A stretch of 19,765 nt of DNA from an uncultured Acetatifactor sp. Its GTDB lineage: Bacteria > Bacillota > Clostridia > Lachnospirales > Lachnospiraceae. A program made the position numbers and the translations under genes. The notes under the pieces were generated by a model, which searched no databases, was not told the origin of the DNA, and saw only the letters and a list, made by a program, of their open reading frames with translations. Shown piece by piece: positions 8,514-15,394 of the stretch (position 1 is its first letter; each line of letters starts with the position of its first letter). The stretch is from the NCBI GenBank assembly GCA_910585805.1, contig CAJUFB010000069.1:1-19765 (forward strand), given 5' to 3'.

Positions 8514-9037
8514 AAGAAAATGAGATAAAAACGAAAGTAATCAGAATTAAGAAACTGGACGAAAAAGCATTTGCAAAATACGGGCAGTTCCAGAATCTGT
8601 TGGACGATGAGGCATTGGCGGCCCGGTCCATATTTCCCTACGGTTTTTTTGCGGATGTGGTAAAACTGGATTTGGGAAGTACCACACTGCCCACGGTGTC
8701 CGTGTGCCAGGCCAAAAAGCAGGAGGAGAAGCGGATTACCATGTTGGAGGCCCATCAGTTTACCTGCGAGGGACTGCTGCCATTAGATGACGATGTTGTC
8801 ATTTTTGTGGGCACGCCCCTGCCGGGCAGAAAATTCAGCGTGGATACGGTGGAAGCTTTCCATGTACCCCAGGGGACTTTTGTGAGACTGGACCCCATGA
8901 TTCTCCACGGCACCCAGTTTGCGGTGAACAGGGAGACTGCCCATGTGGCCTGCTTCCTGCCGGGACGGACCTTCAAAAACGATATGCTCGCGGAGTTTCT
9001 GCCGGAGGAAGGGCAGGCGGTACTGGCAGACGAATAG
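8504..9037 (+). CDS. Small cupin-like protein (AllA / DUF4867-like), unknown function
   Basis: 177-residue cytoplasmic protein. The pattern of beta-rich segments with HQFTCEGLLPLDDDVVIFVG in the middle and VEAFHVPQGTFVRLDPMILHG later resembles the RmlC-like cupin fold of ureidoglycolate lyase (AllA) and DUF4867 proteins. It starts inside the isomerase gene (10-nt overlap) and is the last gene of the sugar operon. No purine or allantoin genes are near, so ureidoglycolate lyase activity is unlikely. In this setting a sugar mutarotase/epimerase-like or lyase role is possible but is only a guess. No metal-binding cupin motif of the G(X)5HXH type is evident; His890x-region residues (HQF, HGTQF) are the only candidates by eye. 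Family call moderate, function unknown. Confidence 0.7.
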   Translation: MSVKENEIKTKVIRIKKLDEKAFAKYGQFQNLLDDEALAARSIFPYGFFADVVKLDLGSTTLPTVSVCQAKKQEEKRITMLEAHQFTCEGLLPLDDDVVIFVGTPLPGRKFSVDTVEAFHVPQGTFVRLDPMILHGTQFAVNRETAHVACFLPGRTFKNDMLAEFLPEEGQAVLADE

Positions 9038-9137
9038 GAGGGGTGATTTCCTTAGCCGTTCATCGAATATCCGGATAAAGTTTATCTAATGTCGGCCCTC
9101 TGTGTTTCAATTTATTGCCGCGCCGTATGGCGGCGGT

Positions 9138-9167
9138 CATGAAACAGATTTGCACTGCTGTTTCGTG
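9138..9167 (+). repeat. Hairpin with 10-bp stem
   Basis: CATGAAACAG pairs with CTGTTTCGTG, with one T-G wobble and a 10-base loop. No T-run follows, so it is not a classical terminator. It sits in the gene-free stretch before the DUF4838 gene. Confidence 0.55.
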
Positions 9168-9207
9168 TATGGGCAATATAAGAAAGACCGAATATTGTTT
9201 ACCTTCG

Positions 9208-9241
9208 GGCAGCAGATTATCTTAACGGAAAATCTGCTGCC
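9208..9241 (+). repeat. Perfect 11-bp inverted repeat, 12-base loop
   Basis: GGCAGCAGATT at 9208-9218 is exactly complementary to AATCTGCTGCC at 9231-9241. There is no following T-run. It could be an RNA hairpin in a leader or a protein-binding site. Confidence 0.75.
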
Positions 9242-9311
9242 TTATGGCTTGCCATGTTTTCCCGTTGATGTTAGAATAGATTTTGCGGGTGAGAGCAGAC
9301 CCGGTTTCTTT

Positions 9312-9407
9312 ACTCGTGAGCGCATTCATTTGCCATTTTCTGTTCTACATCCCGGAAGCGCTCACTGGTTATACAATTTCAACTGGCAAATGTTTTCGCT
9401 CGTGAGT
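9312..9407 (+). repeat. Long imperfect inverted repeat with an alternative pairing
   Basis: Arms at 9312-9335 and 9384-9407 match at 19 of 24 positions, with a 48-base spacer. Within the left arm, GTGAGCGC (9316-9323) is also perfectly complementary to GCGCTCAC (9358-9365). The two pairings exclude each other. The element ends 28 nt before the ribosome binding site region of the DUF4838 gene. Confidence 0.6.
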
Positions 9408-9443
9408 ATAAAATAGCGGAAGCAGGAAAAGGAGATGGCTGAA

Positions 9444-11087
9444 ATGAACTTATGCAAGCCTGTGTGCATCGCGGAAAACAAAAAGGCCAATGTGGTTATC
9501 GTGTCCAGGGCGTATCAGCGGGGGGCGGAGATTCTGGCGGAATACTTGGGGAAAATCACGGATGCGGTGTTCCGGATTCAGGAGACCTCCACTATTGATC
9601 CCAGTATTGTATTGAAATACGGGGAGCATGGAAAAGACGGTTTTTCCTATCGGATTTTCGACAAAGATATCGTAATAGAGGCAGAGAATGAACAGTCTAT
9701 GGTGTATGCCGTATATGACTGGCTGGAGAGAGTGGCGGGGTGCCGATATTATTCCCGGGCCTGTGAATTTGTCCCCTTTGATGCCAATTTGACCGTATGC
9801 TTTGAGGAATACCGGTTTTCGCCCGTTCTGGAATACCGGGAAATTCTTTACCGGGATTACGGGGATCCGGCATTTGCGGAAAAGCATAAGATCACGCCCG
9901 GCTCCAGACGGGATGAGAACTGGGGATTCTGGTGTCATTCCTTTTATACCCTCTGTCCGCCGGAGGAATATTTTGAGGAGCATCCGGAATATTTTTCCCT
10001 CCATGAGGGCAGGCGGGTGGGGGAGAAGGCGCAGCTGTGTCTCTCCAACCCGGAGGTCTTTGGGATTGTATTGGACAATCTGAAAAAACATATGGCCCGG
10101 AAGCCCGGCGCCAGATATTGGTCCGTGTCTCAGAATGACAACGGGGCGTATTGCCGGTGCGAAAAATGTCGGGAAATAGACGAGAGGGAAGGCTCGCCCA
10201 TGGGGTCTGTCCTGCACTTTGTGAACCGCCTTGCCGCCCATTTTCCGGATAAGGTTATTTCCACACTGGCCTACTGGTACACCAGAAAGGCGCCCGCAAC
10301 CATCCGCCCTGCCGGGAATGTTCACATCATGCTCTGCAATATTGAGGCGAACAGAGGGCTTCCCATTGAGAGGGACGAAAGAAGCGCAGGTTCCCGTCAG
10401 GAATTGCTGGATTGGAAAGAAATCTGTGAAAACTTGTTTTTGTGGGATTATTGTATTCAGTTCCGCAACCTGGTGAGTCCCTTTCCCAATCTGCGGGTAC
10501 TGGGGCCGAATATCCGCTTTTTCACGGAAAACCATGTCCGTTCTCTGTTCAGCCAGTGTAACCGGGAGATCGGGGGAGAGTTCCACGAGCTGCGGGGGTA
10601 TCTGCTGGCAAAGCTTATGTGGGATCCCCAGGCGGACGAGGAGGCGCTGCTGACTGATTTCCTCCAGGGCTATTACAGGCAGGCGGGTCCGCTGATCCGG
10701 CAGTATATTGACCTGATTCACCGGGAGATGGAGAATGCGGGCGGAGAGCTGAATATTTTTGGAGGGCCTCTGGATGCCCGGGATACCTGGATGCGGGAGG
10801 AGCTTTTCCGGCAGTACGAGGCCTTGTTTGAGGAGGCCGTTCGCGTCACGGAAGGGAATCCGGAGGTTCAGTTCAGGGTGAAAACAGCCGCCCTGCCTGT
10901 ATACTATGCGGGAATCGTTCTGGAATACGGCAATTGGGAAGAAAAAGTACGGAAAATTGTAAAGTTTGCGGAACAGGCGCGGAAAACGGGTCTGGTTATG
11001 GTGGAAGAGTGGAAAATTACCGTAGATAAATTTGTCACGGATGCCATGGCAAATTTAGGAAATGTTCACAGGGAGGAGCAAGGATGA
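9444..11087 (+). CDS. DUF4838 domain protein, probable carbohydrate-active enzyme
   Basis: 547 residues with the start at 9444. A second ATG at 9435 directly abuts the AAAAGGAG site and is too close, while the one at 9444 has a normal 9-nt gap. The N-terminal portion (about 15-110) resembles the small alpha/beta domain that precedes the barrel in GH67/GH20-like enzymes. The centre carries the DUF4838 hallmark WGFWCHSFYTLCPPEEYFEE-type stretch and a SQNDNG...CRCEKCREID segment with a C-x-C-x2-C motif that may bind metal. No signal peptide is seen, so it is cytoplasmic. By structural analogy it would act on imported oligosaccharides or glycosides, fitting the sugar operon upstream, but no activity is established for this protein. 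Its 3' end overlaps the lipoprotein gene by 4 nt (ATGA). Confidence 0.85.
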   Translation: MNLCKPVCIAENKKANVVIVSRAYQRGAEILAEYLGKITDAVFRIQETSTIDPSIVLKYGEHGKDGFSYRIFDKDIVIEAENEQSMVYAVYDWLERVAGCRYYSRACEFVPFDANLTVCFEEYRFSPVLEYREILYRDYGDPAFAEKHKITPGSRRDENWGFWCHSFYTLCPPEEYFEEHPEYFSLHEGRRVGEKAQLCLSNPEVFGIVLDNLKKHMARKPGARYWSVSQNDNGAYCRCEKCREIDEREGSPMGSVLHFVNRLAAHFPDKVISTLAYWYTRKAPATIRPAGNVHIMLCNIEANRGLPIERDERSAGSRQELLDWKEICENLFLWDYCIQFRNLVSPFPNLRVLGPNIRFFTENHVRSLFSQCNREIGGEFHELRGYLLAKLMWDPQADEEALLTDFLQGYYRQAGPLIRQYIDLIHREMENAGGELNIFGGPLDARDTWMREELFRQYEALFEEAVRVTEGNPEVQFRVKTAALPVYYAGIVLEYGNWEEKVRKIVKFAEQARKTGLVMVEEWKITVDKFVTDAMANLGNVHREEQG

Positions 11088-11758
11088 AAAAGTTTTGGAA
11101 AGTATTGGTATTGTTGGCTGTAACGGCTTCCGTTTCCGCCTGTAGCGGAAAGACGGGGGAAACAAAGGAAGGGGAGACTGACTCGGTTGGTTCGGAACAG
11201 GAAAACCAGGAGCAGGCCGGAGAAAACGGACAGGAGACTCAAAACGGGGGGACCGGAGGGGAGAGTGAAAGTCAGGAGCCGGAAAACACCTATACGAATT
11301 TAAATGAATTCCAGGCCACGGCTCTGGACGGAAGCACGTTTACCCAGGAGGATTTCGCGGATAAGGACCTGACATTGATCAATTTCTGGGCTTTGTCCTG
11401 CAGGCCCTGTATTGCGGAAATGCCGGATCTGGCGGAACTGGAAAAGGCCCTGCCGGACAATGTGCAGCTGATTACGGTGTGCCTGGACGGCGGAGGCAGC
11501 GAGGAACTGGTGGAATATGTGTTGGAGGAATCCGGATTTGAGGGGATCACTCTGGTGTGGGGAGACGGAGATCTGGTGACCTTGAGCAGTGAACTCCGCT
11601 ATACGCCCACCACGGTATTTGTGGATGCAGAGGGGAATATGGCAGGAGATATCGTAGTGGGCGGAAAGGAGAACCTGTCAGAATTTTACACTCAGCGCAT
11701 CAACGATATCCTGACGGGTATGGGAAAGGCGGAAATCAGCATTGGAACAGAAGAATGA
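11084..11758 (+). CDS. TlpA/thioredoxin-like membrane lipoprotein
   Basis: 224 residues. A signal peptide with lipobox (VSAC, lipidated Cys20) is followed by a Glu/Gly/Ser-rich tether to about residue 68. The thioredoxin-fold domain carries the redox pair in WALSCRPCIAEMP (Cys106-Arg-Pro-Cys109) and a cis-Pro region YTPTTVF. It would be anchored to the outer face of the membrane and exchange disulfides or reduce an extracytoplasmic substrate. It overlaps the DUF4838 gene by 4 nt at its start, and its 3' end overlaps the CXXC microprotein start, so the three redox genes are translationally linked. The link to DUF4838 by overlap is notable because the functions look unrelated. Family call is firm; the partner is inferred. 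Confidence 0.92.
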   Translation: MKKFWKVLVLLAVTASVSACSGKTGETKEGETDSVGSEQENQEQAGENGQETQNGGTGGESESQEPENTYTNLNEFQATALDGSTFTQEDFADKDLTLINFWALSCRPCIAEMPDLAELEKALPDNVQLITVCLDGGGSEELVEYVLEESGFEGITLVWGDGDLVTLSSELRYTPTTVFVDAEGNMAGDIVVGGKENLSEFYTQRINDILTGMGKAEISIGTEE

Positions 11759-11900
11759 CGGCAGACAGATTAAAATAATACGGTTCTGCGTGCTTCTGGC
11801 CGCTTTGGTTCTGATAGGAATCGGACTGGGCAGGCAGGAACAGGCGGAAGTGCTGGGAAAGGCGGTGCGGATATGCCTGGAATGCATCGGAATCGGCTGA
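11742..11900 (+). CDS. CD1871A-family CXXC microprotein (TTG start)
   Basis: 52-residue protein in a frame between the lipoprotein and the polyferredoxin. No ATG is available in this frame; the TTG at 11742 follows AAAGGCGG and gives MEQKNDGRQIKI. One hydrophobic helix covers about residues 12-30 (FCVLLAALVLIGIGLG). The C-terminal signature ICLECIGIG, a CXXC pair ending the protein, matches the CD1871A family found in Clostridia between TlpA-like and 4Fe-4S proteins. It overlaps the lipoprotein by 17 nt and the polyferredoxin by 28 nt. A single-pass membrane dithiol carrier is a reasonable reading, but no function is established. Start choice is the least certain part; GTG at 11784 or ATT at 11769 are alternatives. 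Confidence 0.85.
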   Translation: MEQKNDGRQIKIIRFCVLLAALVLIGIGLGRQEQAEVLGKAVRICLECIGIG

Positions 11901-12775
11901 AAGGCAGGATTTCCAGACAGCGGGTTATTCAACTGGCGGCAGCGGCGCTGTTTAACGGGTATGTTACCGGCTTCGGGAAGGGGCGTATTTTCACGGGGAA
12001 GAGCAAGGCCATATGCGTTCCCGTGCTGAACTGTTATTCCTGTCCCGGGGCGCTGGGGGCCTGTCCCATCGGCGCGCTGCAGGCCTCCCTGGGGGGCATG
12101 AAGCATCATTTTCCCTTTTATGTACTGGGCATGCTGATGCTGTTCGGCATTGTCCTTGGGCGGGTGGTCTGCGGCCTGCTGTGCCCTTTCGGCCTGGTGC
12201 AGGATTTGCTGCATAAAATTCCCCTTCCCAAGTGGAAAGTGCCTAAAAAGATCGATCGACCCGCCAGATATCTGAAATATGTGATTCTGGCAGTCCTGGT
12301 GATTCTGCTTCCGGCCTTTGCGGTGACAAAGACAGGGGTGACGCCGCCTTATTTCTGCCAGTATCTCTGCCCGGCGGGAACCCTGGAGGGCGGCATTCCC
12401 CTGCTGCTTGCGGACCCTACGCTCCGGGAGATTGCAGGGGCGCTTTTTCAATGGAAACTGGGGGTGATGGCAGTGATTCTCGGGGCCTGTATGGTGATTC
12501 ACCGCCCCTTTTGCAGATATCTCTGTCCCCTGGGAGCGTTTTATTCGGTGTTCAACCGGTTCAGCTTTTTTCAGATGAATCTGGATGCCTCCAAATGCGT
12601 GGGCTGCAAAAAGTGTGAAAAGGTCTGCCCCATGGCGGTGGAGGTGACAAAGAACTGCAATGATCCGGAATGTATCCGCTGCGGAAAGTGCAGGGAGGTA
12701 TGTCCCGTTCAGGCCATATCCTCGGGATTTCGGCCGAAGGAAGCCTGCGGCAGTCTGGGAGGTACAGAGAAATGA
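11873..12775 (+). CDS. Membrane polyferredoxin (NapH/YccM-like 4Fe-4S protein)
   Basis: 300 residues. Four hydrophobic segments are visible (about 20-35, 82-108, 138-156 and 198-215). Cys-rich membrane-edge motifs read CYSCPGALGACPIG, CGLLCPFG, CQYLCPAG and CRYLCPLG. Two classical 4Fe-4S motifs close the protein (CVGCKKCEKVCPM and CIRCGKCREVCPV, about residues 243-285). The family passes electrons across or along the membrane from a cytoplasmic donor. Two Met starts are possible (11873 and 11882); both overlap the microprotein gene. The position suggests it delivers electrons to the microprotein CXXC and then to the TlpA-like lipoprotein (inference). Confidence 0.92.
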   Translation: MPGMHRNRLKGRISRQRVIQLAAAALFNGYVTGFGKGRIFTGKSKAICVPVLNCYSCPGALGACPIGALQASLGGMKHHFPFYVLGMLMLFGIVLGRVVCGLLCPFGLVQDLLHKIPLPKWKVPKKIDRPARYLKYVILAVLVILLPAFAVTKTGVTPPYFCQYLCPAGTLEGGIPLLLADPTLREIAGALFQWKLGVMAVILGACMVIHRPFCRYLCPLGAFYSVFNRFSFFQMNLDASKCVGCKKCEKVCPMAVEVTKNCNDPECIRCGKCREVCPVQAISSGFRPKEACGSLGGTEK

Positions 12776-12809
12776 GAAAACCAAAGATGATTCTGGAAGG
12801 GGGCTTACG

Positions 12810-12902
12810 GTGGAAAACTGGGCGGAATTGGAAAAGGTTTTGCAGGGCGCATTTATTTTTCGAAAAAAGAATGCGGTAGAACAGAGACTACTGGAGATAT
12901 AG
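12810..12902 (+). CDS. Possible 30-residue ORF (GTG start), unknown
   Basis: A GTG at 12810 is preceded by GGAAGGGGG at a usable distance and opens a frame to the stop at 12900-12902. The translation (ENWAELEKVLQGAFIF, then RKKNAVEQRLLEI) looks protein-like and amphipathic. The same frame is open far upstream, inside the polyferredoxin gene. It may be a real microprotein, or the tail of a lost gene. A competing frame from the ATG at 12772 gives an unconvincing 35-residue basic peptide. Confidence 0.25.
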   Translation: MENWAELEKVLQGAFIFRKKNAVEQRLLEI

Positions 12903-12945
12903 AATACAAAATGAGTATCTATAGAAAAATCAAAGGAGGAAGGGC

Positions 12946-13992
12946 ATGTTGAAGTTCTGCTATGTAACAGATAAGAATTTCGAGGATATATTTGAGGTTT
13001 CCGCCAAATATGAGCAATGGGAATATGTAAAGCATCACATCTTTGATATGGTGAATAATTATGTGGCTGTGGTGAATGAAGCCTATCTTCCCATACCGTT
13101 CCTGGTGTATGAAGACAGCAAAGTGACAGGATATGTCCAGGTAAACTGCAATGGGGAAAGCTATGAGATCTGCAAGTTGATTGTGCATGAATCAGAGCAG
13201 AATAAGGGATACGGAACAAAAATTTTGTCAGAGATGATGAAGTGGATTTCTGTCCGGTTTGGCCGGGGAACGGTAACCGGGACCTATAAGGCTTCGAATC
13301 TGGCGGCGGATAAATTGTTCTTAAATGCCGGTTTTGACAGGGAGGTCACTGATGGGGAAGTGACGGCGTCCAGGAAACTGCACTGCTGTGAGACAGCGCT
13401 GTCGGACAGCGAATTTGAAAAGATACCATATGCTGCCGTTGGTGAATTTACCGCAAAGATAAGGGAAGCAAAAAAATATCCTGAAAGTATCATTGGAGAT
13501 GAAAAAGGGATTCATTTCGAGAAGATCCATGGGGAACATGCCAGGAAGATCATCGCAATGGAGCTGCTGAAAACACAGGAGGGTTATGTGATGCCTTTTG
13601 TGGATTCCCTGGCGCAATCTTACAGTGATTTATTTGAAGAAGAAATTACGGTGACTTATGCTTTGTGCCATGGCCCGAATCCGGTTGGCCTGGTGGAAAT
13701 ACGCTATGTAAAAGGGGAAGGTTTTCCTGTTTTCCAGGAGAAGATGGTATATGAGCTGTTCCGGATATTGGTGGATAAAGAATATCAGAAAAAGGGATAT
13801 GGCACTGGGGCGATTCAGCTGTTTCTGGATTATGTGAAAAGGAAGCCCTTGGGGGATGCGAACGCTGTGGTGGTCTCTGTGGTGGAAGGGAACGAAGTGG
13901 CATTGAAATTGTATGAACGATTTGGATTCCAAATCATCGGCCGGGATAAATATGAGCATATTGCTTTGGGGCAGGATCTGCGTATCCATTGA
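12946..13992 (+). CDS. Tandem GNAT-family N-acetyltransferase
   Basis: 348 residues with two acetyl-CoA-binding GNAT domains. Domain 1 (about 1-145) has the motif A stretch LIVHESEQNKGYGTKIL; domain 2 (about 170-348) has ILVDKEYQKKGYGTGAI and a typical GNAT end (ALKLYERFGFQIIGRDKY). Both show the Q/R-x-x-G-x-G signature, so both could bind acetyl-CoA. It starts at an ATG after AAAGGAGG, 43 nt after the preceding small ORF. Base use is richer in A and T than in the neighbours, hinting at a different history. The substrate is unknown; a small amine or antibiotic is possible but not shown. Confidence 0.9.
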   Translation: MLKFCYVTDKNFEDIFEVSAKYEQWEYVKHHIFDMVNNYVAVVNEAYLPIPFLVYEDSKVTGYVQVNCNGESYEICKLIVHESEQNKGYGTKILSEMMKWISVRFGRGTVTGTYKASNLAADKLFLNAGFDREVTDGEVTASRKLHCCETALSDSEFEKIPYAAVGEFTAKIREAKKYPESIIGDEKGIHFEKIHGEHARKIIAMELLKTQEGYVMPFVDSLAQSYSDLFEEEITVTYALCHGPNPVGLVEIRYVKGEGFPVFQEKMVYELFRILVDKEYQKKGYGTGAIQLFLDYVKRKPLGDANAVVVSVVEGNEVALKLYERFGFQIIGRDKYEHIALGQDLRIH

Positions 13993-14104
13993 TCCCTGGG
14001 GAAAAATGGTAACATTTCAGACAGCCCCTCTCGCGAAGCCAATAATTGCAATTTTGCGAGACTTACGAAAAACGGGGAGGATTGCCGGGAACAGGAGGAC
14101 AGCC

Positions 14105-14932
14105 GTGAGAATCATCAACCTGATGGAGAATACAAAAGGGGCGGAAGGATGTGTGTGGGAACACGGACTAAGTTTCTATATTGAGACGAAAAAGCATAAA
14201 CTTCTGGCAGATACCGGGGCATCGGAGGCCTTTCTCAAAAATGCTGTAGTTTTGGGCATTGATCTGCGCCGGGTGGACACGGTGATTCTAAGCCACGGAC
14301 ATTATGACCACGGGGGCGGTCTGGCGGCTTTCGCCGTGCTGAATCCCAGGGCAGGGATTTGGATGCACCGTGGGGCAGGGGAGGCCTATTACCATAAAAC
14401 CGAGCAGATGGAAAAATACATCGGCATTTCCCCGGAGGCAGGGAGCCTTCCCGGGATAGAGTGGGTGGAGGGAGACAGGCGCATTGACGACGAGCTGTTC
14501 CTGTTTGGCCGGGTATCCGGAAGGCGGCTGTGGCCCGAAGGCAACCGGGAGCTGATGCGGAAAGCAGGAGACGTCTTCCGGCAGGACGAATTCCTCCATG
14601 AGCAATATCTGGTGGTGGAGGAGAACGGGAAAAGGGTTCTGGTTTCCGGCTGCGCCCACAACGGGATTCTGAATATTCTGGACAGATACCGGGAGATCTT
14701 CGGGGATATGCCGGAGGCGGTGGTCAGCGGCTTCCACATGAGCAGAAAGTCCGGCTATGGGGAGCGGGACCTGGCGCTGATTCGGGAGACCGCCAGAGAG
14801 CTGAAAACACTGGACACCAGGTTTTATACAGGGCACTGCACAGGGGAGATTCCCTTTCAGGTGATGAAGGAGGAGATGGGGGAGCAGTTGAGGTATGTGC
14901 ACTGCGGGGAGGAAATCCGTCTGCCTTTCTGA
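14105..14932 (+). CDS. MBL-fold metallo-hydrolase, COG1237-like
   Basis: 275 residues from the GTG at 14105, which sits 6 nt after a strong AGGAGG. Upstream ATG codons in the same frame, back to 13913, lie inside the acetyltransferase gene and do not look like this family. The metal motif HGHYDH is at residues 64-69; later ligand candidates are His in SGCAHNG and GHCTGE. This pattern fits the COG1237 subfamily named after 7,8-dihydropterin-6-yl-methyl-4-(beta-D-ribofuranosyl)aminobenzene 5'-phosphate synthase; most bacterial members have no proven substrate. It is cytoplasmic, with no signal peptide. A 112-nt gap holding a TCTCGC/GCGAGA inverted repeat (14029-14061) separates it from the acetyltransferase. 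Confidence 0.88.
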   Translation: MRIINLMENTKGAEGCVWEHGLSFYIETKKHKLLADTGASEAFLKNAVVLGIDLRRVDTVILSHGHYDHGGGLAAFAVLNPRAGIWMHRGAGEAYYHKTEQMEKYIGISPEAGSLPGIEWVEGDRRIDDELFLFGRVSGRRLWPEGNRELMRKAGDVFRQDEFLHEQYLVVEENGKRVLVSGCAHNGILNILDRYREIFGDMPEAVVSGFHMSRKSGYGERDLALIRETARELKTLDTRFYTGHCTGEIPFQVMKEEMGEQLRYVHCGEEIRLPF

Positions 14933-15216
14933 TTCCGTATTCGGCTGCCTTGACGGCGCTTTGGAGGCTGACTGACAGGGCTGCGGGAGGGCAGGCGGGC
15001 TTTGATTGATCCCAAACCGATTGAGGAAAAACCGGCTTTTTTCATTACATTTCGCATCGCAGCAGGAGCAAGAAACTATGTTAATTTTGCATGTGTTTTA
15101 ATGGCACAGAATCACCGGCGGGTCCGGTCTGCCGCTTGAACTGCAAATGGTTAGACAGGAATGACAAGGGTAACAAGCAGCCTGGTGGGTGCTTTGCCGC
15201 TGTAAAAAGAAAAGAA
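14933..15216 (+). other. Gene-free stretch after the MBL gene
   Basis: No convincing gene here. Short ORFs run across it on both strands without ribosome binding sites or family resemblance. A weak AAAAACCGG-CTTTTTT stretch near 15030 is T-rich after it and could help end the MBL transcript. Nothing else recognised. Confidence 0.4.
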
Positions 15217-15254
15217 GAATCCCCCGACAGTGGTGCAGCACGGTTGGGGGATTC
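15217..15254 (+). terminator. Bidirectional rho-independent terminator
   Basis: GAATCCCCC (15217-15225) pairs perfectly with GGGGGATTC (15246-15254), with more partial pairing inside (GAC/GTT). On the + strand it is followed by GTTCTTTGTCTTC. On the - strand the A-rich run before it (AAAAAGAAAAGAA) becomes a good U-tract. It insulates the sigma factor gene from upstream transcription. Confidence 0.75.
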
Positions 15255-15319
15255 GTTCTTTGTCTTCATGGGTGCGCAGGTGCAGACAGAGATTTTCCAT
15301 TTTCCCATTAACCGCTGCG

Positions 15320-15379
15320 CCGGATCCGGTACTATATAAATGAAAGCTTTCAAAACAGAGCATTTTACCAATTTTACCA
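15320..15379 (+). promoter_or_regulatory. Likely promoter and operator region of the sigma factor gene
   Basis: Three signals lie close together ahead of the sigma gene. CCGGATCCGG (15320-15329) is a perfect 10-bp palindrome immediately before a TATATA that could be a -10 box (15333-15338). TGAAAGCTTTCA (15341-15352) is a perfect 12-bp palindrome just after it. ATTTTACCA is then repeated in tandem (15362-15370 and 15371-15379). The -35 is unclear (TTAACC at 15308 is 19 bases off). Palindromes straddling a start site are typical of operators, but no binder is known. Confidence 0.45.
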
Positions 15380-15394
15380 TTTACGGAGGGGACT

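Larger units (their letters stand above)
9038..9443 (+). other. Gene-free stretch with several hairpins between sugar operon and DUF4838 gene
   Basis: About 400 bases without a convincing gene. One frame is open from a GTG at 9102 to 9416, but it has no ribosome binding site and no recognisable family. The stretch contains inverted repeats at 9068-9077, 9138-9167, 9208-9241 and 9312-9407, listed separately where strong. It probably carries the end of the sugar operon transcript and the leader or promoter of the next operon. I could not pick a convincing -35/-10 pair. Confidence 0.5.

Noticed and set aside
4254..9037. Sulfoquinovose breakdown as the specific pathway
   Set aside because: Isomerase, kinase, aldolase and reductase would fit, but no sulfosugar glycosidase or sulfonate exporter is present, so there is no sequence basis for choosing this substrate.
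8504..9037. Calling the cupin-like gene a ureidoglycolate lyase
   Set aside because: No allantoin or purine genes are nearby, and the operon is clearly for sugars. Only the fold resemblance is retained.
9102..9416. Open frame of 104 codons (GTG start) in the gap before DUF4838
   Set aside because: No ribosome binding site, very Phe-rich, no recognisable family, and it runs through several strong inverted repeats. Treated as non-coding.
11678..13219. Long minus-strand frame opposite the redox genes (513 codons), and similar ones at 9450-10721 and 2390-3307
   Set aside because: They mirror well-supported + strand genes, have His/Pro/Arg-rich translations with no domain, and lack ribosome binding sites. 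GC-biased codon use explains them.
15091..15339. 82-codon + frame before the sigma gene
   Set aside because: It crosses the bidirectional terminator, has no ribosome binding site, and matches no family.
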